Counted from the first letter of the stretch, positions 15,581 to 24,304 are shown. The stretch: 54,357 bases of DNA from an uncultured Lachnospiraceae bacterium (GCA_947650005.1 CANSTU010000014.1:1-54357); one strand, 5' to 3'. The notes: generated by a model from the sequence alone, not told the origin. A program made the numbers and translations.

Positions 15581-16930
15581 ATGAAACGGATTATTAGTTT
15601 GTTTTTGGCGTTGGCTTTGGTATTATCCATGGCTGCATGCGGAAACGGAAAAGAGAAAGCCCCTGCGGATACACCGGATGAGGGCAATGCACAGTTGGAA
15701 CAGTCTGCCGGAGAAGAAGAGGAGGCGGACGGTGAGGCTGTAGAGATCACATTTGCCACCTGGGCCATGGAAAACGAGATGAATAAAATGGTAGAGCTTT
15801 ACAATGCTTCCCAGGACAAAGTACATGTGTCGCTACAGGTAACACCGTTGTCCGAATACGGAACTTTGATGAATGCTGTTTTGGGCACTTCAGAAGGTCC
15901 GGATGTCCTCTGGGCAGGGCTGCAGACACGGCTGTGGGGAAATGCCGGAAAGCTGGCTGAACTCCAGGAGAGGGCGGCGCAGGATAATTTGGATTTTGGT
16001 GTATTTCTGGAATATCCGTTAAAACAAAATTATGTGGGAGATAAGCTCTACGGTCTTCCATGCTATACGGATTCTTATGCGATCTGCTACAACAAGGCTA
16101 TTTTCGATAAATATGCGGTGGAGTATCCCAAAGAAGGCTGGAGCTGGAACGATTATGAGGCCATTGCGGAAGAGCTGAATACCAAGATCAAGGCCGAGGG
16201 AGGCAGTGAATTTGCATCTGCCTTTTCCATCAACGAACCCGCTCATGGCACGTTGCTCCTGCTCACCGGAAATGGAGCCAAACTGTATAATGAGGATGTT
16301 ACTGCATGTGCCCTCAATGTACCGGAATCCGTTGAAATGTTGGAAATGATGCGAAGGATGATCGCCAGCGGTGCGCAGGCCGACTATGATACCCTTGTGG
16401 AGACGAGCCCAACGTCCCTTTTCATATCTGGCCTGGCGGCAATGATCGTGGTATGCCCTGATCCTGGAGCCAACGGGCTCTTTGAGGGAACGGCCGTCAA
16501 GGATTCGTTGGAATACATCGCGTTCCCCAACGGACCCACATCCGGCACGAATTATCTGTCTACCGTTACCATGAATAACCTGGTGATCAATAGCGGTACA
16601 GAAAAATTTGACGCGGCATGGGACTTTGTGACCTGGTATACCATGGATCAAAAGGCGATGGAGACATTCGCACAGATCGAATGGCATCTGCCCACAAATG
16701 TCAACGCGTTCGATGCCTGGAAGGCCTTCCATGATTATGCGCAGGTTTATGCAAAAGAGGCGGAAAGAGTGGTGACAATATGGGACGTTCCGCTGTGCAA
16801 TTATTCCTGCCTGGGACAGATCAGCCCGAACCTGATCCCCGTATTCAACGGTGAGATCAGCGCAGAAGAAGGACTGGCGAACCTGGAGACAGCCATCAAT
16901 GAGCTGATCGCTGAAGAGCAGGGAAATTAG
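15581..16930 (+). CDS. ABC transporter solute-binding lipoprotein (family 1, sugar type)
   Basis: The 449-residue extracellular lipoprotein captures a solute for the two permeases encoded next. A signal peptide with lipobox LSMAAC and lipidated Cys20 is followed by an acidic linker and a MalE-like family 1 binding fold (ITFATWAMENEMNKMVELYN, YGLPCYTDSYAICYNKAIFD, WSWNDYEAIAEELN). The frame extends upstream to 15548, but the signal peptide and element-borne SD fix the start at 15581. No ATPase gene is present in the operon, which is common because a shared MsmK-type ATPase serves several such importers. An oligosaccharide or glycoside is likely; the exact sugar is not evident. Confidence 0.88.
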   Translation: MKRIISLFLALALVLSMAACGNGKEKAPADTPDEGNAQLEQSAGEEEEADGEAVEITFATWAMENEMNKMVELYNASQDKVHVSLQVTPLSEYGTLMNAVLGTSEGPDVLWAGLQTRLWGNAGKLAELQERAAQDNLDFGVFLEYPLKQNYVGDKLYGLPCYTDSYAICYNKAIFDKYAVEYPKEGWSWNDYEAIAEELNTKIKAEGGSEFASAFSINEPAHGTLLLLTGNGAKLYNEDVTACALNVPESVEMLEMMRRMIASGAQADYDTLVETSPTSLFISGLAAMIVVCPDPGANGLFEGTAVKDSLEYIAFPNGPTSGTNYLSTVTMNNLVINSGTEKFDAAWDFVTWYTMDQKAMETFAQIEWHLPTNVNAFDAWKAFHDYAQVYAKEAERVVTIWDVPLCNYSCLGQISPNLIPVFNGEISAEEGLANLETAINELIAEEQGN

Positions 16931-16950
16931 ATCTTGAGATCCCAAGAGGA

Positions 16951-17056
16951 TGCAGAGGCTGTTGCAATTGATAGCAATACAGCAATATGCGGTTGTGCCA
17001 TTCAAAATAGAGATGCCGTATATTGAATTATTCTATTTCTTAAAACAGCCTCTGCA
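16951..17056 (+). promoter_or_regulatory. large intercistronic hairpin between binding protein and permease
   Basis: TGCAGAGGCTGTT at 16951-16963 pairs exactly with AACAGCCTCTGCA at 17044-17056. Inside, CAATATGCGG pairs with CCGTATATTG with one G-T pair. No U-run follows, so it is more likely an mRNA-stabilising or attenuating hairpin. Such a structure would leave the binding protein expressed above the permeases, as known for malE-malF in enteric bacteria (inference). Confidence 0.65.
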
Positions 17057-17094
17057 CTATCTTGATTAGGCCGAATCTGTAAAAGGAGGGACTT

Positions 17095-18012
17095 ATGGAA
17101 AAACGCAAAATGGGCAGAAGGAGGAAAAAGGAGATTATAACCGGATACTTATTTATTCTGCCGTTGTTCCTGGGGCTTGGTGTATTCCATTTTTACGCAT
17201 TTTTCAATAATATCTGGATTAGCCTTACGGATCGCAAGGCTTTATCGGAGGGAAAGTTTATCGGACTGAAAAATTACATAAAAGTATTTCAGGACGACAA
17301 TTTCCGCCAGTCTCTTGGAAATACCGTCCTATACGTCCTGATCTGCGTCCCCTGCATTCTGGTAATCGCAACGGTTTTGGCGGTAATGTTGAATAGCCGG
17401 ATTCGGGGAAAGGGTATTTTCCGGACACTGATCTTTTTCCCGCTGGTGACGGCCCCATCGGCCATCGCGTTGACCTGGAGGTGGCTGCTCAATACACGTT
17501 ATGGCATGATTAACAGCATTCTTAGGGCCTTTGGGAGAGGGGAAGTGGATTGGCTGATCGACAAACACTATACATTATATTCCTGTGCAGTGGTTATCAT
17601 ATGGGCGGCGATCGGGTACCAGGTTATCGTCATCCTTGCGGGACTTCAGAATATTTCTGTTACCTACTATGAGGCGGCGAGGATAGACGGTGCAGGCGGC
17701 GTGAAACAGTTTTTCTATATCACTCTGCCACTGCTCACTCCTACCCTGTATTTCGTACTGACCCTTGCCGTGATCTCCATGTTTAAAGAATTCGAGATCG
17801 TTTATATGCTGATCCCTTCCACCCAGTATAACACATCATCACCTGCCATCGATTCGTCCAGAACGGTGGTACGTTACTTCTATGATTTAACGTTTCGGGG
17901 AGAATTCAATGAAGGTTATGGTTCTGCAATTTCCGTATGTCTTTTCCTGATCATCTTGGCAGTTACTTTGATCCAGAACAAATTGCAGAAAAAGTGGGTA
18001 TTTTATGCCTGA
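17095..18012 (+). CDS. sugar ABC transporter permease, MalF type
   Basis: The 305-residue inner-membrane subunit has about six transmembrane segments. The cytoplasmic EAA loop YYEAARIDGAGGVKQFFYIT contacts the ATPase. The N-terminal arginine/lysine stretch before the first membrane segment (FILPLFLGLGVFHFYAF) fits a cytoplasmic N-terminus. AAAGGAGGG at about 17082-17090 supports ATG 17095. The end overlaps the reading frame of the second permease, whose real start is a little downstream. It forms the channel together with that permease. Confidence 0.9.
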   Translation: MEKRKMGRRRKKEIITGYLFILPLFLGLGVFHFYAFFNNIWISLTDRKALSEGKFIGLKNYIKVFQDDNFRQSLGNTVLYVLICVPCILVIATVLAVMLNSRIRGKGIFRTLIFFPLVTAPSAIALTWRWLLNTRYGMINSILRAFGRGEVDWLIDKHYTLYSCAVVIIWAAIGYQVIVILAGLQNISVTYYEAARIDGAGGVKQFFYITLPLLTPTLYFVLTLAVISMFKEFEIVYMLIPSTQYNTSSPAIDSSRTVVRYFYDLTFRGEFNEGYGSAISVCLFLIILAVTLIQNKLQKKWVFYA

Positions 18013-18034
18013 ATTGGGAGGAGGAGAGTCTCAC

Positions 18035-18850
18035 ATGAGAAGAAAAAAATGGGTAATTTACCTCGTGCTGTCCATTGCCGTGGCGGTGATGGTGATACCG
18101 TTCGTCTGGATGCTTCTGACCTCCTTCAAGACATTTGAAGACTCCACAAGGATCCCGCTTCAGATCCTGCCGGAACAATGGATTCTCACTAATTATAGAG
18201 AGATCCTGGAAGTATTCCCTGTGGCACAATGGTTTTTAAATTCCCTGTTATCCGTAGCAATATCCATTTTGGGACAGGTGCTTTTGGGCTCGCTGGCTGC
18301 ATACGCGTTTGCTCGGCTGCGGTTTCCGGGCAAAGAAGCGCTGTTTATGCTTTGCCTTTCCATCATGATGGTCCCGGAGCAGATTTTTATTATTCCACGC
18401 TATAATACGCTGGCTGCCATCGGACTGACCAATACCCGGACGGCTTTGTGGATCGTAAGGCTCTTCTCCGTTTTTGCGGTGTTTCTGATGAGGCAATTCA
18501 TCCTTTCTGTTCCGCGCGAATTGGATGAAGCGGCGATGATGGACGGCGCCGGGCATTTTCGAATCTATGCCACGATTATTCTTCCCGTTCTGAAAGCGCC
18601 TGTGGTTTCCCTTGCAATCCTTTCCGGCCTGACCACCTGGAAGGATATGATGTGGCCTTTAATCGTAATTCGCGACAGGGATAAAGTACCTGTGGTTTCC
18701 GGGCTTTCGACCCTGGCAGATTATTTCGCCAACCGTTTTCCCCATCAAATGGCAGGCGGTGTGCTCTGTTCCGTTCCGGTGATCCTTTTTTTCTTCATTC
18801 TCCAGAAACATTTTGTGGCGGGCATTGCATCCCAGGGGATTAAAGAATAA
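18035..18850 (+). CDS. sugar ABC transporter permease, MalG type
   Basis: This 271-residue second channel subunit starts MRRKKWVIYLVLSIAVAVMV and carries the EAA loop ELDEAAMMDGAGHFRIYATI. It has about six membrane segments. The open frame begins at 18005, inside the previous gene, but the GGGAGGAGGAG stretch at 18017-18027 places the start at ATG 18035. The operon appears to end here, with the next promoter 10 nt after the stop. Confidence 0.9.
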   Translation: MRRKKWVIYLVLSIAVAVMVIPFVWMLLTSFKTFEDSTRIPLQILPEQWILTNYREILEVFPVAQWFLNSLLSVAISILGQVLLGSLAAYAFARLRFPGKEALFMLCLSIMMVPEQIFIIPRYNTLAAIGLTNTRTALWIVRLFSVFAVFLMRQFILSVPRELDEAAMMDGAGHFRIYATIILPVLKAPVVSLAILSGLTTWKDMMWPLIVIRDRDKVPVVSGLSTLADYFANRFPHQMAGGVLCSVPVILFFFILQKHFVAGIASQGIKE

Positions 18851-18859
18851 GGATAAATG

Positions 18860-18889
18860 TTGACATATTTTGGAAAAGTCTTATATACT
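18860..18889 (+). promoter_or_regulatory. promoter of the ROK regulator gene
   Basis: TTGACA at 18860-18865 is followed by overlapping -10 options TATATA (18882-18887, 16-nt spacer) and TATACT (18884-18889, 18-nt spacer). It lies immediately after the permease stop, so the regulator has its own transcription start. Confidence 0.7.
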
Positions 18890-18968
18890 GAAAACGTATA
18901 AACTGATACTCCTGCAATGAGCAGAAGCGATGTGTCGAAGTGAATACAGTAGCGGAGAGGATGGAAAC

Positions 18969-20192
18969 ATGTTATGTGGAACCAATATGACCGACATCAA
19001 GATAGCCAATCGAAGCGCTATTTTGCGTCTGCTGCACGAATCGGGAGGGATGTCACGCAAACAGATCGCGGCCCGGCTGAAACTGACGCCCGCGACGATT
19101 ACTGTTATTATCAATGAATTGATGAGTGAAGGCATTCTGGAGGAAGGGATCAGCATACCGAATGCCGGTTCTGCGGGAAGAAGAGAGGTGCTGGTGGAGA
19201 TCAGCCGTTCAAAGCATGTAGCGCTTGGCCTGGCCCTTGGTGTCGGTCAGGCCAAGTTTGCTGCCGTGAATCTGCATGGAGAAAAAATTTATGAGGAGAC
19301 GATTTGTCTCCCGCAGGATTTGACTTTGCAATATGTGGTAGAGGAAGTTGCCGGGAGAATCCGTGCGGTGATAGAGCATCAGAGTTATTCGGAAGAATAT
19401 ATCATTGGATTGGGAATTACCGTCTGCGGTGTGGTGGATTGCGCCAACGGCATTATCCTCGATAGCGGCGGTCTCTGGGACGACAAAAATGTCCCGATTG
19501 TGGATAAACTGAGAGATGTATTTTCATTTCCCGTGATCGCTGCCAATAGCGTGCGTAGTTTCGCTAATGCGTATATTTTTTTGCAGCGTGACCAAAAGGC
19601 GCAGAACATGTTGTTTATACGTAATGAGGCTACCATGGGGGTGACCCTTTTTTTGGATGGCCAGTTTTACGGCGGTAACAGAGAGGTGTTTGATGGTATT
19701 GCGCATTATACGGTTATCCCGGACGGTCGCCTGTGTTCTTGCGGGAAACGGGGATGTCTCAGCACGGTCGCGACGCAGGACGGGATGATGGAGAGTCTCA
19801 GAGAGCGTTTCGGGAAGGAGAGTACGCCGCTTTTGTATAGACAGACGGAGGGTGTGTTTTCGCGTTTGACGTTTCCCATGTTCGTGGATGCCGCTTGTAA
19901 TGGAGATAAAGGAGCCTTAGAGATACTTGAGAATGCCCAAGAGGCATTTGCCAATGCGGTCACATTTTCCATTCGGCTCCTGAGCGTGCAGGAAGTCGTT
20001 TTTTATGGAGAAATGTTTGAGAAGGAACCATTTTTTCTCATGCTGAAGGAAAAATTAGTGAAAAAAACAGGAGCGAGCTATAAGGACAATATTTACAGAG
20101 CGGTCCCCCATTCAATGCAGCTGGAATGGAATGCTGCCCCGATTATGGCGGTAACCTCATTTTTCGGTGAAGGAGGGCATAAGGATTATTAA
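18969..20192 (+). CDS. ROK-family transcriptional regulator
   Basis: The 407-residue protein has an N-terminal winged helix-turn-helix (about 8-65, NRSAILRLLHESGGMSRKQI and LTPATITVIINELMSEG) fused to a ROK sugar-kinase-like domain. GLGITVCGVVDCANG and the zinc motif CSCGKRGC are present. Members such as NagC and XylR repress sugar operons and bind a sugar effector. ATG 18969 has GAGAGG eight bases upstream; an ATG at 18930 has no such site. It follows the ABC importer operon directly and probably controls it, with the 13-bp inverted repeat at 12083-12115 as a candidate operator (inference). Confidence 0.88.
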   Translation: MLCGTNMTDIKIANRSAILRLLHESGGMSRKQIAARLKLTPATITVIINELMSEGILEEGISIPNAGSAGRREVLVEISRSKHVALGLALGVGQAKFAAVNLHGEKIYEETICLPQDLTLQYVVEEVAGRIRAVIEHQSYSEEYIIGLGITVCGVVDCANGIILDSGGLWDDKNVPIVDKLRDVFSFPVIAANSVRSFANAYIFLQRDQKAQNMLFIRNEATMGVTLFLDGQFYGGNREVFDGIAHYTVIPDGRLCSCGKRGCLSTVATQDGMMESLRERFGKESTPLLYRQTEGVFSRLTFPMFVDAACNGDKGALEILENAQEAFANAVTFSIRLLSVQEVVFYGEMFEKEPFFLMLKEKLVKKTGASYKDNIYRAVPHSMQLEWNAAPIMAVTSFFGEGGHKDY

Positions 20193-20249
20193 ATCCTGAC
20201 GCATCCTTTTGCGGTTCATCTTTTCATGGTTTTCTATGTAAATTATCTG

Positions 20250-20280
20250 AACTTCTGCCGGATGACGGCAGAAGTTTTTG
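20250..20280 (+). terminator. intrinsic terminator after the ROK gene
   Basis: ACTTCTGCCG at 20251-20260 pairs exactly with CGGCAGAAGT at 20266-20275 and runs into TTTTG. It separates the accessory block from the ecfA operon. Confidence 0.85.
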
Positions 20281-20446
20281 TCTTGTAATTCCCAGAGGAA
20301 TCCTTTACAATAGGAAAGTAGCGCACAGACGGAGCGGCGGGACAAACGGTGTAAAGGTATCAAAACGGAACGGCTGCCCCGATTGAATCGCTCCCCGTGT
20401 ACGCCGAACGGGAGCAAAAGGAATTGAACAGGATGAAAGAAAAGCG

Positions 20447-21319
20447 ATGGAACGGGCAATCATAGAGACGGACAAGCTGGTATATGAATATGTGAAGCGG
20501 GACGAAGAGGGCAACGAGATGGGATCCACCCGGGCGGTGGACGCTGTGAGCCTTCAGGTGGGCCAGGGAGATTTCATTGCAATTCTGGGCCATAACGGTT
20601 CCGGGAAATCCACGCTGGCCAAGCACATCAATGCGCTGTTGGTGCCGACAGCAGGGACGGTATGGGTGGACGGAAAGGACACATCCCAGGAATCAAATGC
20701 CTGGGATGTGAGGCAGACGGCCGGAATGGTCTTCCAGAATCCGGACAACCAGATCATAGGCCAGGTGGTGGAAGAGGATGTGGGATTCGGTCCGGAGAAT
20801 ATGGGCGTTCCCACGAAGGAAATCTGGGAACGTGTGGAAGAAAGCCTGAAGGCCGTAGGGATGTATGAATTCCGCAAATATTCCCCCAATAAGCTTTCCG
20901 GAGGGCAGAAACAGCGGGTTTCCATAGCGGGAGTACTGGCCATGCATCCCAAATGCATTGTGCTGGACGAACCCACGGCCATGTTGGATCCCAACGGCCG
21001 CAGGGAGGTGATCCGGGCGGCGCGGGCATTGAATGATGTGGAAAATGTGACCATCCTCCTGATCACCCATTATATGGAAGAAGTGATTCATGCGGACAGA
21101 GTATTTGTGATGGACGCTGGAAAAGTGGTGATGCAGGGAACGCCCCGGGAGATTTTCTCTCAGGTGGAAAGGCTGAAATCCCTGCGCCTGGACGTGCCCC
21201 AGGCCACGCTTCTGGCCTATGAACTGAAGAAGAACGGCCTGCCTCTTCCGGACGGGATCCTGACGGCGGAAGAACTGCGGGACGCGCTGTGCGAGCTGGA
21301 GGGAAGCAAAGGGGCCTAG
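20447..21319 (+). CDS. ecfA1: energy-coupling factor transporter ATPase EcfA1
   Basis: EcfA1 (290 residues) is one of the two ATPases that power vitamin and metal uptake by ECF transporters. Visible are Walker [11 protein letters not shown]-loop [18 protein letters not shown], signature [13 protein letters not shown] and Walker [14 protein letters not shown]. The NPDNQ sequence after the Q-loop is typical of EcfA. ATG 20447 has only a weak ribosome binding site. With ecfA2, ecfT and truA it keeps the order usual in Firmicutes after rplQ. No substrate-binding S component is encoded in this window, so the module is presumably shared. Confidence 0.93.
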   Translation: MERAIIETDKLVYEYVKRDEEGNEMGSTRAVDAVSLQVGQGDFIAILGHNGSGKSTLAKHINALLVPTAGTVWVDGKDTSQESNAWDVRQTAGMVFQNPDNQIIGQVVEEDVGFGPENMGVPTKEIWERVEESLKAVGMYEFRKYSPNKLSGGQKQRVSIAGVLAMHPKCIVLDEPTAMLDPNGRREVIRAARALNDVENVTILLITHYMEEVIHADRVFVMDAGKVVMQGTPREIFSQVERLKSLRLDVPQATLLAYELKKNGLPLPDGILTAEELRDALCELEGSKGA

Positions 21320-21455
21320 AGCCAAAGAGGGGTAAAGGGAGACGCCCAATCGGTCATGCAGTTGCCCTGGGATCAGAAGGATGTAAGGAAAAGGCAGGTG
21401 AGATGGCGCGGCATATTTTTGCCGTCCCCGGAAATAAGAAAGAGGTTGAATTGCC

Positions 21456-22343
21456 ATGGCAATGGATCTGGAGCATGTGAATTATGTATACGGCGCGGAT
21501 ACGGAGCTGTCCGTGGCCGCTTTAAAGGATATCTGCCTGCATATAGACGACGGGGAGTTCATTGGCCTGATCGGGCATACCGGTTCCGGGAAGTCCACGC
21601 TGGTGCAGCATTTAAACGGTCTGATCCGTGCAACCAGCGGCATGGTTTCCTATAACGGGGCGAATATTTACGATAAGGACTACGACAGAAGGCAGCTGCG
21701 CAGCCGGGTAGGGCTCGTTTTTCAATATCCGGAACATCAGCTCTTTGAAATAGACGTTTTTTCCGATGTGTGTTTTGGCCCGAAGAACCTGGGGCTGGGA
21801 AAGGAAGAGACTCAGGCGTGTGCCAGGGAGGCGCTGCAGCTCGTGGGGATCGGAGAGGAATATTACGCCCAGTCGCCATTCGACCTATCCGGAGGGCAGA
21901 AAAGGCGAGTGGCCATTGCCGGCGTTCTGGCTATGAAACCGGATATGCTGGTGCTGGACGAACCCACGGCAGGGTTGGATCCTAGAGGCAGGGACGAGAT
22001 CCTGGGGGAGATTTCCCAATTGCGGGAAAAAACGGGCATGACTATTGTGCTGGTGTCCCACAGCATGGAGGATGTGGCCAATTATGTGGATCGAATCGTG
22101 GTGATGAATAAGGGAAGTATCCTTTTCGACGACACGCCCAGGGAGGTATTCCGCCACGTGCGCACGCTGGAGGAGGTGGGGCTTGCGGCTCCCCAGGTGA
22201 CCTATATTATGAATACGTTGAAGGATGCAGGCTTGAAGGTGGATACGGATGTGACGACGTTAAAAGAGGCTTGCGCGAATATTTTGAAAGCAGTGGAACT
22301 GCCGGGACGGAAAGACTGCCGGGAAGGAAAAACGGTATGTTAA
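21456..22343 (+). CDS. ecfA2: energy-coupling factor transporter ATPase EcfA2
   Basis: This 295-residue second ATPase has Walker A GHTGSGKST, Q-loop LVFQYPEHQLFEIDVFSDV, signature LSGGQKRRVAIAG and Walker B MLVLDEPTAGLDP. It pairs with EcfA1 and docks on EcfT. ATG 21456 and ATG 21462 are both possible starts. Its last codons overlap the start of ecfT by 7 nt, indicating translational coupling. Confidence 0.93.
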   Translation: MAMDLEHVNYVYGADTELSVAALKDICLHIDDGEFIGLIGHTGSGKSTLVQHLNGLIRATSGMVSYNGANIYDKDYDRRQLRSRVGLVFQYPEHQLFEIDVFSDVCFGPKNLGLGKEETQACAREALQLVGIGEEYYAQSPFDLSGGQKRRVAIAGVLAMKPDMLVLDEPTAGLDPRGRDEILGEISQLREKTGMTIVLVSHSMEDVANYVDRIVVMNKGSILFDDTPREVFRHVRTLEEVGLAAPQVTYIMNTLKDAGLKVDTDVTTLKEACANILKAVELPGRKDCREGKTVC

Positions 22344-23140
22344 GAGATATCACTTTGGGCCAATATTACCAGACGGATTCGGTGATCCACAGGCTGGATC
22401 CCCGGGTAAAGCTGACGGCCACAATCGTTTTCATCATCGGCCTTTTTGTGGTGGATAATATATGGGGATATGTGCTGGCGGCGCTGTTCCTTGCCTGTAT
22501 CATCCGCCTTTCTCACGTGCCGTTTCGGTTTATGGTAAAGGGGATGAAGGCCATTGTGTTCCTTTTGGTTCTTACCGTGGTTTTCAACCTGTTCCTGACG
22601 CCGGGGGAACCGCTGTTTTCCCTCTGGAAGCTGACCATAACGAAGGAAGGGCTCAGGACGGCTATTTTTATGGCTGTTCGTTTGAGCTTTCTGATCATCG
22701 GCTCCTCTGTGATGACGCTGACCACCACGCCGAACAATTTAACGGACGGGATGGAAAGCTTATTGAACCCGTTGAAAAAGCTGAAAGTACCGGTGCATGA
22801 GATTTCCATGATGATGTCCATTGCCCTGCGTTTTATTCCCATATTGATGGAAGAGACGGATAAGATCATGAAGGCGCAGATCGCAAGGGGAGCGGATTTT
22901 GAGAGCGGCAGCCTGATACGGAAGGCGAGAAGCCTGGTTCCCCTCCTGGTCCCCTTGTTCATTTCCGCATTTCGCAGGGCTAACGACCTGGCGATGGCCA
23001 TGGAGGCGCGCTGCTACAGAGGAGGCGAGGGCAGGACGAAGATGAAGCCGCTCGTCTACAAACAAAGGGATTATATGGCTTATGTGGTTCTGGCCGTGTA
23101 TTTCGCTTCCTGTGTGGTGGTGGGGAACCTGTTGTTTTGA
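22337..23140 (+). CDS. ecfT: energy-coupling factor transporter transmembrane protein EcfT
   Basis: The scaffold subunit (267 residues) links the ATPases to the vitamin-specific S subunit. It has several membrane segments, starting MLRDITLGQYYQTDSVIHRL, and two coupling helices with ARG-type motifs seen as QIARGADFESG and AMEARCYRGGEGRTK. The frame is open to 22271, inside ecfA2, but GGGAAGG at 22321-22327 and family length favour ATG 22337. truA follows 26 nt later. Confidence 0.92.
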   Translation: MLRDITLGQYYQTDSVIHRLDPRVKLTATIVFIIGLFVVDNIWGYVLAALFLACIIRLSHVPFRFMVKGMKAIVFLLVLTVVFNLFLTPGEPLFSLWKLTITKEGLRTAIFMAVRLSFLIIGSSVMTLTTTPNNLTDGMESLLNPLKKLKVPVHEISMMMSIALRFIPILMEETDKIMKAQIARGADFESGSLIRKARSLVPLLVPLFISAFRRANDLAMAMEARCYRGGEGRTKMKPLVYKQRDYMAYVVLAVYFASCVVVGNLLF

Positions 23141-23148
23141 CGAGAATG

Positions 23149-23166
23149 ATCAGATGGGAGCCAAAT
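23149..23166 (+). repeat. half of the dispersed element before truA
   Basis: ATCAGATGGGAGCCAAAT keeps the 3' half of the element (AGATGGGAG) without its hairpin. GGGAG at 23156-23160 is six bases from ATG 23167. It could be a remnant, or simply a similar ribosome binding site. Confidence 0.35.
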
Positions 23167-23940
23167 ATGCAAAGAGTCATGTTAACGGTGGCGTATGATG
23201 GCACACACTATCATGGGTGGCAGATCCAGCCTGGGAGAACCACCATAGAAGGGGTGCTAAATGAATGCTTAAGTGGGCTTCTTTCGGAAAAAACGGCTGT
23301 TATCGGCGCGAGCCGGACGGATTCAGGCGTACACGCCCTGGGGAATGTGGCTGTATTCGATACTTGTGCACGTATTCCAGCCAAGAAGTTTTCTTATGCT
23401 TTGAATCAGCGTTTGCCAGAGGATATCCGTATTCGCGGTTCCAGGGAGGTACCGCCTTCTTTTCATCCCAGAAAAACGTCCAGTATTAAGACATACGAAT
23501 ACCGCATTTTAAATGAGGAGTTTCCCGATCCGGTAAAACGTCTGTACAGCTATTTTACCTATCGGGCGCTCGATGAAGAGAGGATGCGGTTAGCTGCGGC
23601 CTATTTGGTGGGGGAACATGATTTTGCCAGCTTCTGCAGCGCAGGAGCGCAGACTGATACGACGGTGCGGACGATCTATGCCTGCCAGGTGGTGCGCAAG
23701 GGTACGGAGATTGTGATACGGATATCAGGCTCCGGTTTTCTGTACAATATGGTACGCATCATCGCAGGAACACTGATGGAGGTGGGAAAGGGAAATCTGG
23801 CCCCAGAAGCCATGGAAGGGATCCTGAAAGCCGTGGACCGCCGGGCAGCGGGCCCCACTGCGCCGCCAAAGGGACTGATTCTGCTCTCGTATCGTTTCCC
23901 GGAACTGGAGGAAGGGACGGGGAAAACAACATTTTCGTGA
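23167..23940 (+). CDS. truA: tRNA pseudouridine(38-40) synthase
   Basis: TruA (257 residues) converts uridines 38, 39 and 40 of the tRNA anticodon arm to pseudouridine. The catalytic Asp52 lies in GASRTDSGVHALGN. FLYNMVRIIAGTLMEVGKG and the terminal PPKGLILLSYRF are also family marks. A TTG-started frame runs from 23137, but ATG 23167 has GGGAG six bases upstream and matches the family start (MQRVMLTVAYDGTHYHGWQ). The stop is 29 nt before giant hairpin element B. Confidence 0.95.
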   Translation: MQRVMLTVAYDGTHYHGWQIQPGRTTIEGVLNECLSGLLSEKTAVIGASRTDSGVHALGNVAVFDTCARIPAKKFSYALNQRLPEDIRIRGSREVPPSFHPRKTSSIKTYEYRILNEEFPDPVKRLYSYFTYRALDEERMRLAAAYLVGEHDFASFCSAGAQTDTTVRTIYACQVVRKGTEIVIRISGSGFLYNMVRIIAGTLMEVGKGNLAPEAMEGILKAVDRRAAGPTAPPKGLILLSYRFPELEEGTGKTTFS

Positions 23941-23968
23941 CGCTCCAGGCGGAACCGTACATTTTCCG

Positions 23969-24227
23969 TTCCTTTTCACGCCCCGCCAGGATGCTGCCCA
24001 AAGAGGAACGCCCCAGGGGGAGCGGCGGAAGCCGTCTCATGTTCCCGCGCGCCGTCGCGCCGGACATTCCGATGAGCCCTGGACGCTTCCCAGTCGGGCA
24101 ACGGCCCTCCTGGGAAGCAGGTCTCATCTGCATGGCGCGAAATGCGCGCGGGAACATGAGACGGCTTCCGCCGCTCCCCCTGGGGCGTTCCTCTTTGGGC
24201 AGCATCCTGGCGGGGCGTGAAAAGGAA
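23969..24227. repeat. giant hairpin element B: 84-bp perfect arms around a 91-nt conserved core
   Basis: Arms 23969-24052 and 24144-24227 are exact reverse complements over 84 nt. The core 24053-24143 is 91 nt, as in element A, and aligns to it without gaps. Shared stretches include GACATTCCGA, GAGCCCTGGACGCTTCCCAG, TCGGG, CTGGGAAGCAGGTCTC and TCTxCATGGC. The stems are TCGCGCC/GGCGCGA, GATGAG/CTCATC, GCTTCCCAG/CTGGGAAGC and GGGC/GCCC. Arm sequence is unrelated to element A. It fills the gap between truA and the rplM promoter and may also stop transcription from the ecf operon. Confidence 0.92.
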
Positions 24228-24268
24228 TCATTTTCTGCGAAAATAAGGAAAAATGGCGGAAAAAGTTA

Positions 24269-24297
24269 TTGACACGCCTGGGGGCGTATAATATAAT
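24269..24297 (+). promoter_or_regulatory. sigma-A promoter of rplM-rpsI
   Basis: TTGACA at 24269-24274 and TATAAT at 24292-24297 are exactly 17 nt apart, a consensus promoter. It starts 42 nt after the giant hairpin and gives a leader of about 260 nt. Confidence 0.9.
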
Positions 24298-24304
24298 TAT
24301 CCAA

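Noticed and set aside
23937-24272. Open frames of 111 and 148 codons across giant hairpin B
   Set aside because: They are mirror translations of the two arms of the inverted repeat, not genes.
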